DNA of 13,725 nucleotides from HLUCCA09 sp038757905 (GTDB lineage: Bacteria > Pseudomonadota > Alphaproteobacteria > Rhodobacterales > Rhodobacteraceae), in the NCBI GenBank assembly GCA_038757905.1, contig JBCDGG010000140.1, positions 1 to 13,725 of the forward strand, written 5' to 3'. Each line of letters starts with the position of its first letter. Position 1 is the first letter of the stretch. Below, in pieces: positions 12,143-13,725 of this stretch. The notes under the pieces are model-generated. The model was not told the origin of the DNA and made no database searches. It was given only the letters and a program-made list of their open reading frames with translations. The position numbers were made by a program, and so were the translations under genes.

Positions 12143-13647
12143 TTCTTCTTGCCGAACCCGGCCAGGCCCGGGGGCAGTTGCATGCCGCCGCCGGGCATAC
12201 CGGGCATTCCGCCGAGGCCGCCCATCCCTTTCGGCAGCTTGGCGGCCTGGGCCTGGGCGGCGGCTTCCAGCGCGGCCATATCTCCGCCGGCGGGGGCGCC
12301 GCCCTTGCCGAACATGCCGCCCATCATCTGTTTCAGCATGCCCTTCTTGCCCATCTTCTTCATCAGGTCGGACATCTGGCGGTGCTGTTTGAGCAGGCGG
12401 TTCAACTCCTGCACCTCCAGCCCCGCGCCCTGGGCGATGCGTTTCTTGCGCGACGCCTGCAGGATCTGCGGATTGGCGCGCTCCTTCTTCGTCATGGAGT
12501 TGATGAGCGCGATCTGGCGCTTGAGCATCTTGTCGTCGATGCCCGCCTCGTTCATCTGGCCCTGCATCTTCTTGGCGCCGGGCAGCATGCCCATCATGCC
12601 TTCCATGCCCCCCATCTGAAGCATCTGGTTCAGCTGCATCCGAAGGTCGTTCATATTGAACTGACCCTTCTGGAAGCGCTTCATCATCCGCTCGGCCTGT
12701 TCGGCCTGGATGGTTTCCTGCGCCTTCTCGACGAGGCTGACGATATCGCCCATGCCGAGGATGCGGCCCGCGACGCGCTCTGGGTGGAACTCCTCCAGCG
12801 CGTCCATCTTTTCGCCGAGGCCCACGAACTTGATCGGGCGGCCCGTGACCGCGCGCATCGACAGTGCCGCGCCGCCGCGCCCGTCGCCATCCATCCGCGT
12901 GAGCACCACGCCGGAGACGCCGATCTTGTCGTCGAACTCGGTCGCGACGTTCACCGCGTCCTGACCCGTCAGGCCGTCGACCACCAGCAGCGTCTCGCGC
13001 GGGGAGGCGATGTCGCGCACCTCGGCGGCCTGGGCGATCAACTCCTGGTCGATATGCAGGCGGCCTGCGGTGTCGAGCATATAGACGTCATAGCCGCCCA
13101 GCGTCGCCTGCTGCTTGGCGCGTTTGGCGATCTGCACCGGGCTTTCACCCTTCACAATCGGCAGCGTGTCGACGCCGATCTGCACGCCGAGGATCGCCAG
13201 CTGCTCCATGGCCGCGGGGCGATTGGTGTCGAGCGAGGCCATCAGCACGCGCTTGCCGTCCTTGTCGGTCAGGCGCTTGGCAAGTTTGGCGGTCGTCGTC
13301 GTCTTGCCGGAGCCCTGCAGACCCACCATAAGGATCGGCGCGGGCGGGCTGTCGATCTTGAGCGTGCCGATCTCGCCCTCGTCGCCCGCCAGAAAGTGCA
13401 CAAGCTCGTCATGGACGATCTTCACCACCTGCTGGCCCGGCGTGATCGACTTGGTGACGGCCTGGCCCGTCGCCTTCTCCTGCACCGCCTTGATGAAGTC
13501 GCGCGCGACGGGCAGCGAGACATCCGCCTCCAGCAGGGCGACGCGCACTTCGCGCAGGGCGGTCTTGACGTCGTCCTCGGTCAGCGCGCCTTGCTTGGTC
13601 AGCCGGTCGAAGACGCCGGACAGCCGTTCGGAGAGGTTCTCGAACAT
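12139..13647 (-). CDS. ffh: Signal recognition particle protein Ffh
   Basis: Ffh (SRP54) binds 4.5S RNA and signal sequences of nascent inner-membrane proteins and delivers ribosomes to FtsY using GTP. The 502-residue protein has the N domain (about 1-95) and the G domain with GLQGSGKTT (109-117), DTAGR (192-196), TRMDGDGRGG (250-259) and GLGEK (276-280). The methionine-rich M domain (about 325-450) carries the RNA-binding SRKKRIAQGAG (399-409). A low-complexity glycine/methionine/proline tail (about 470-502) ends in KKK and makes it longer than the E. coli protein. The ATG at 13647 has AAGGA 6 nt upstream. It is the first gene of the minus-strand train in view. Only 78 bp of upstream DNA is present, and I see no convincing promoter there. 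Confidence 0.97.
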   Translation of the reverse strand: MFENLSERLSGVFDRLTKQGALTEDDVKTALREVRVALLEADVSLPVARDFIKAVQEKATGQAVTKSITPGQQVVKIVHDELVHFLAGDEGEIGTLKIDSPPAPILMVGLQGSGKTTTTAKLAKRLTDKDGKRVLMASLDTNRPAAMEQLAILGVQIGVDTLPIVKGESPVQIAKRAKQQATLGGYDVYMLDTAGRLHIDQELIAQAAEVRDIASPRETLLVVDGLTGQDAVNVATEFDDKIGVSGVVLTRMDGDGRGGAALSMRAVTGRPIKFVGLGEKMDALEEFHPERVAGRILGMGDIVSLVEKAQETIQAEQAERMMKRFQKGQFNMNDLRMQLNQMLQMGGMEGMMGMLPGAKKMQGQMNEAGIDDKMLKRQIALINSMTKKERANPQILQASRKKRIAQGAGLEVQELNRLLKQHRQMSDLMKKMGKKGMLKQMMGGMFGKGGAPAGGDMAALEAAAQAQAAKLPKGMGGLGGMPGMPGGGMQLPPGLAGFGKKK

Positions 13648-13725
13648 GTGTCGTCCTTTCTTCGTTGCGTCCCGCTTCAGGTGGGGCGGCCCCCGCGCGA
13701 GTGCAAACCGACAAACCGCAAACGC

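Noticed and set aside
11579..12619. A 346-codon plus-strand frame across GNAT6 and the end of ffh
   Set aside because: It is antisense to two confidently identified coupled genes. Its hydrophobic and cysteine-rich end is simply the complement of the methionine-rich Ffh tail.
13648..13725. Promoter for ffh in the last 78 bases
   Set aside because: Only loose TTG-containing hexamers are present and none has a paired -10 box at proper spacing; the true promoter may be beyond the window.

Overview
The window looks like chromosomal DNA from a high-GC alphaproteobacterium, most likely Rhodobacterales (Rhodobacter/Roseobacter group). The evidence is a MipZ division-plane ATPase, a cysteine-free ribosomal protein L31, an Ffh with the G4 variant TRMDGD, an alphaproteobacterial monofunctional chorismate mutase next to rpsP, and strong GC bias at third codon positions. 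No tRNA, rRNA, CRISPR array, insertion sequence or phage gene was seen.

Left part (1-5000), mixed strands. The 3' end of cydA and all of cydB (+) encode a cytochrome bd-type quinol oxidase. Two lipoprotein genes follow on the minus strand: a PqiC-like transport auxiliary lipoprotein and an unrecognised 121-residue lipoprotein. A 176-bp divergent spacer then leads to a short basic hypothetical protein (+). Convergent with it is mipZ (-), and divergent from mipZ is an arginase/agmatinase-family ureohydrolase (+) with an unusual substitution in its C-terminal motif.

Right part (5006-13647), one long minus-strand gene train. In transcription order: ffh, six consecutive GNAT (RimJ/RimL-type) acetyltransferase genes, chorismate mutase, rpsP (S16), rimM, an unrecognised membrane protein, trmD, rplS (L19), rpmE (L31), and a strong intrinsic terminator at 5006-5030. 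From ffh to chorismate mutase, and from rimM to trmD, every junction is a stop/start overlap (ATGA, TGATG, TAGTG and similar), so the train reads as one translationally coupled operon. The core rpsP-rimM-trmD-rplS cluster for ribosome maturation and tRNA m1G37 methylation is classical, as is nearby ffh for SRP targeting.

The most notable structure is the six-gene acetyltransferase array (8863-12142) inside this operon. Four members (GNAT1-4) are close paralogues in two apparent pairs. The fifth has lost the glycines of the acetyl-CoA loop but keeps the rest of the fold signature. The sixth, next to ffh, is the most divergent with an intact loop. Second tier: the membrane protein locked between rimM and trmD, the altered ureohydrolase, and compact hairpins at the chorismate mutase/rpsP and rpsP/rimM junctions.
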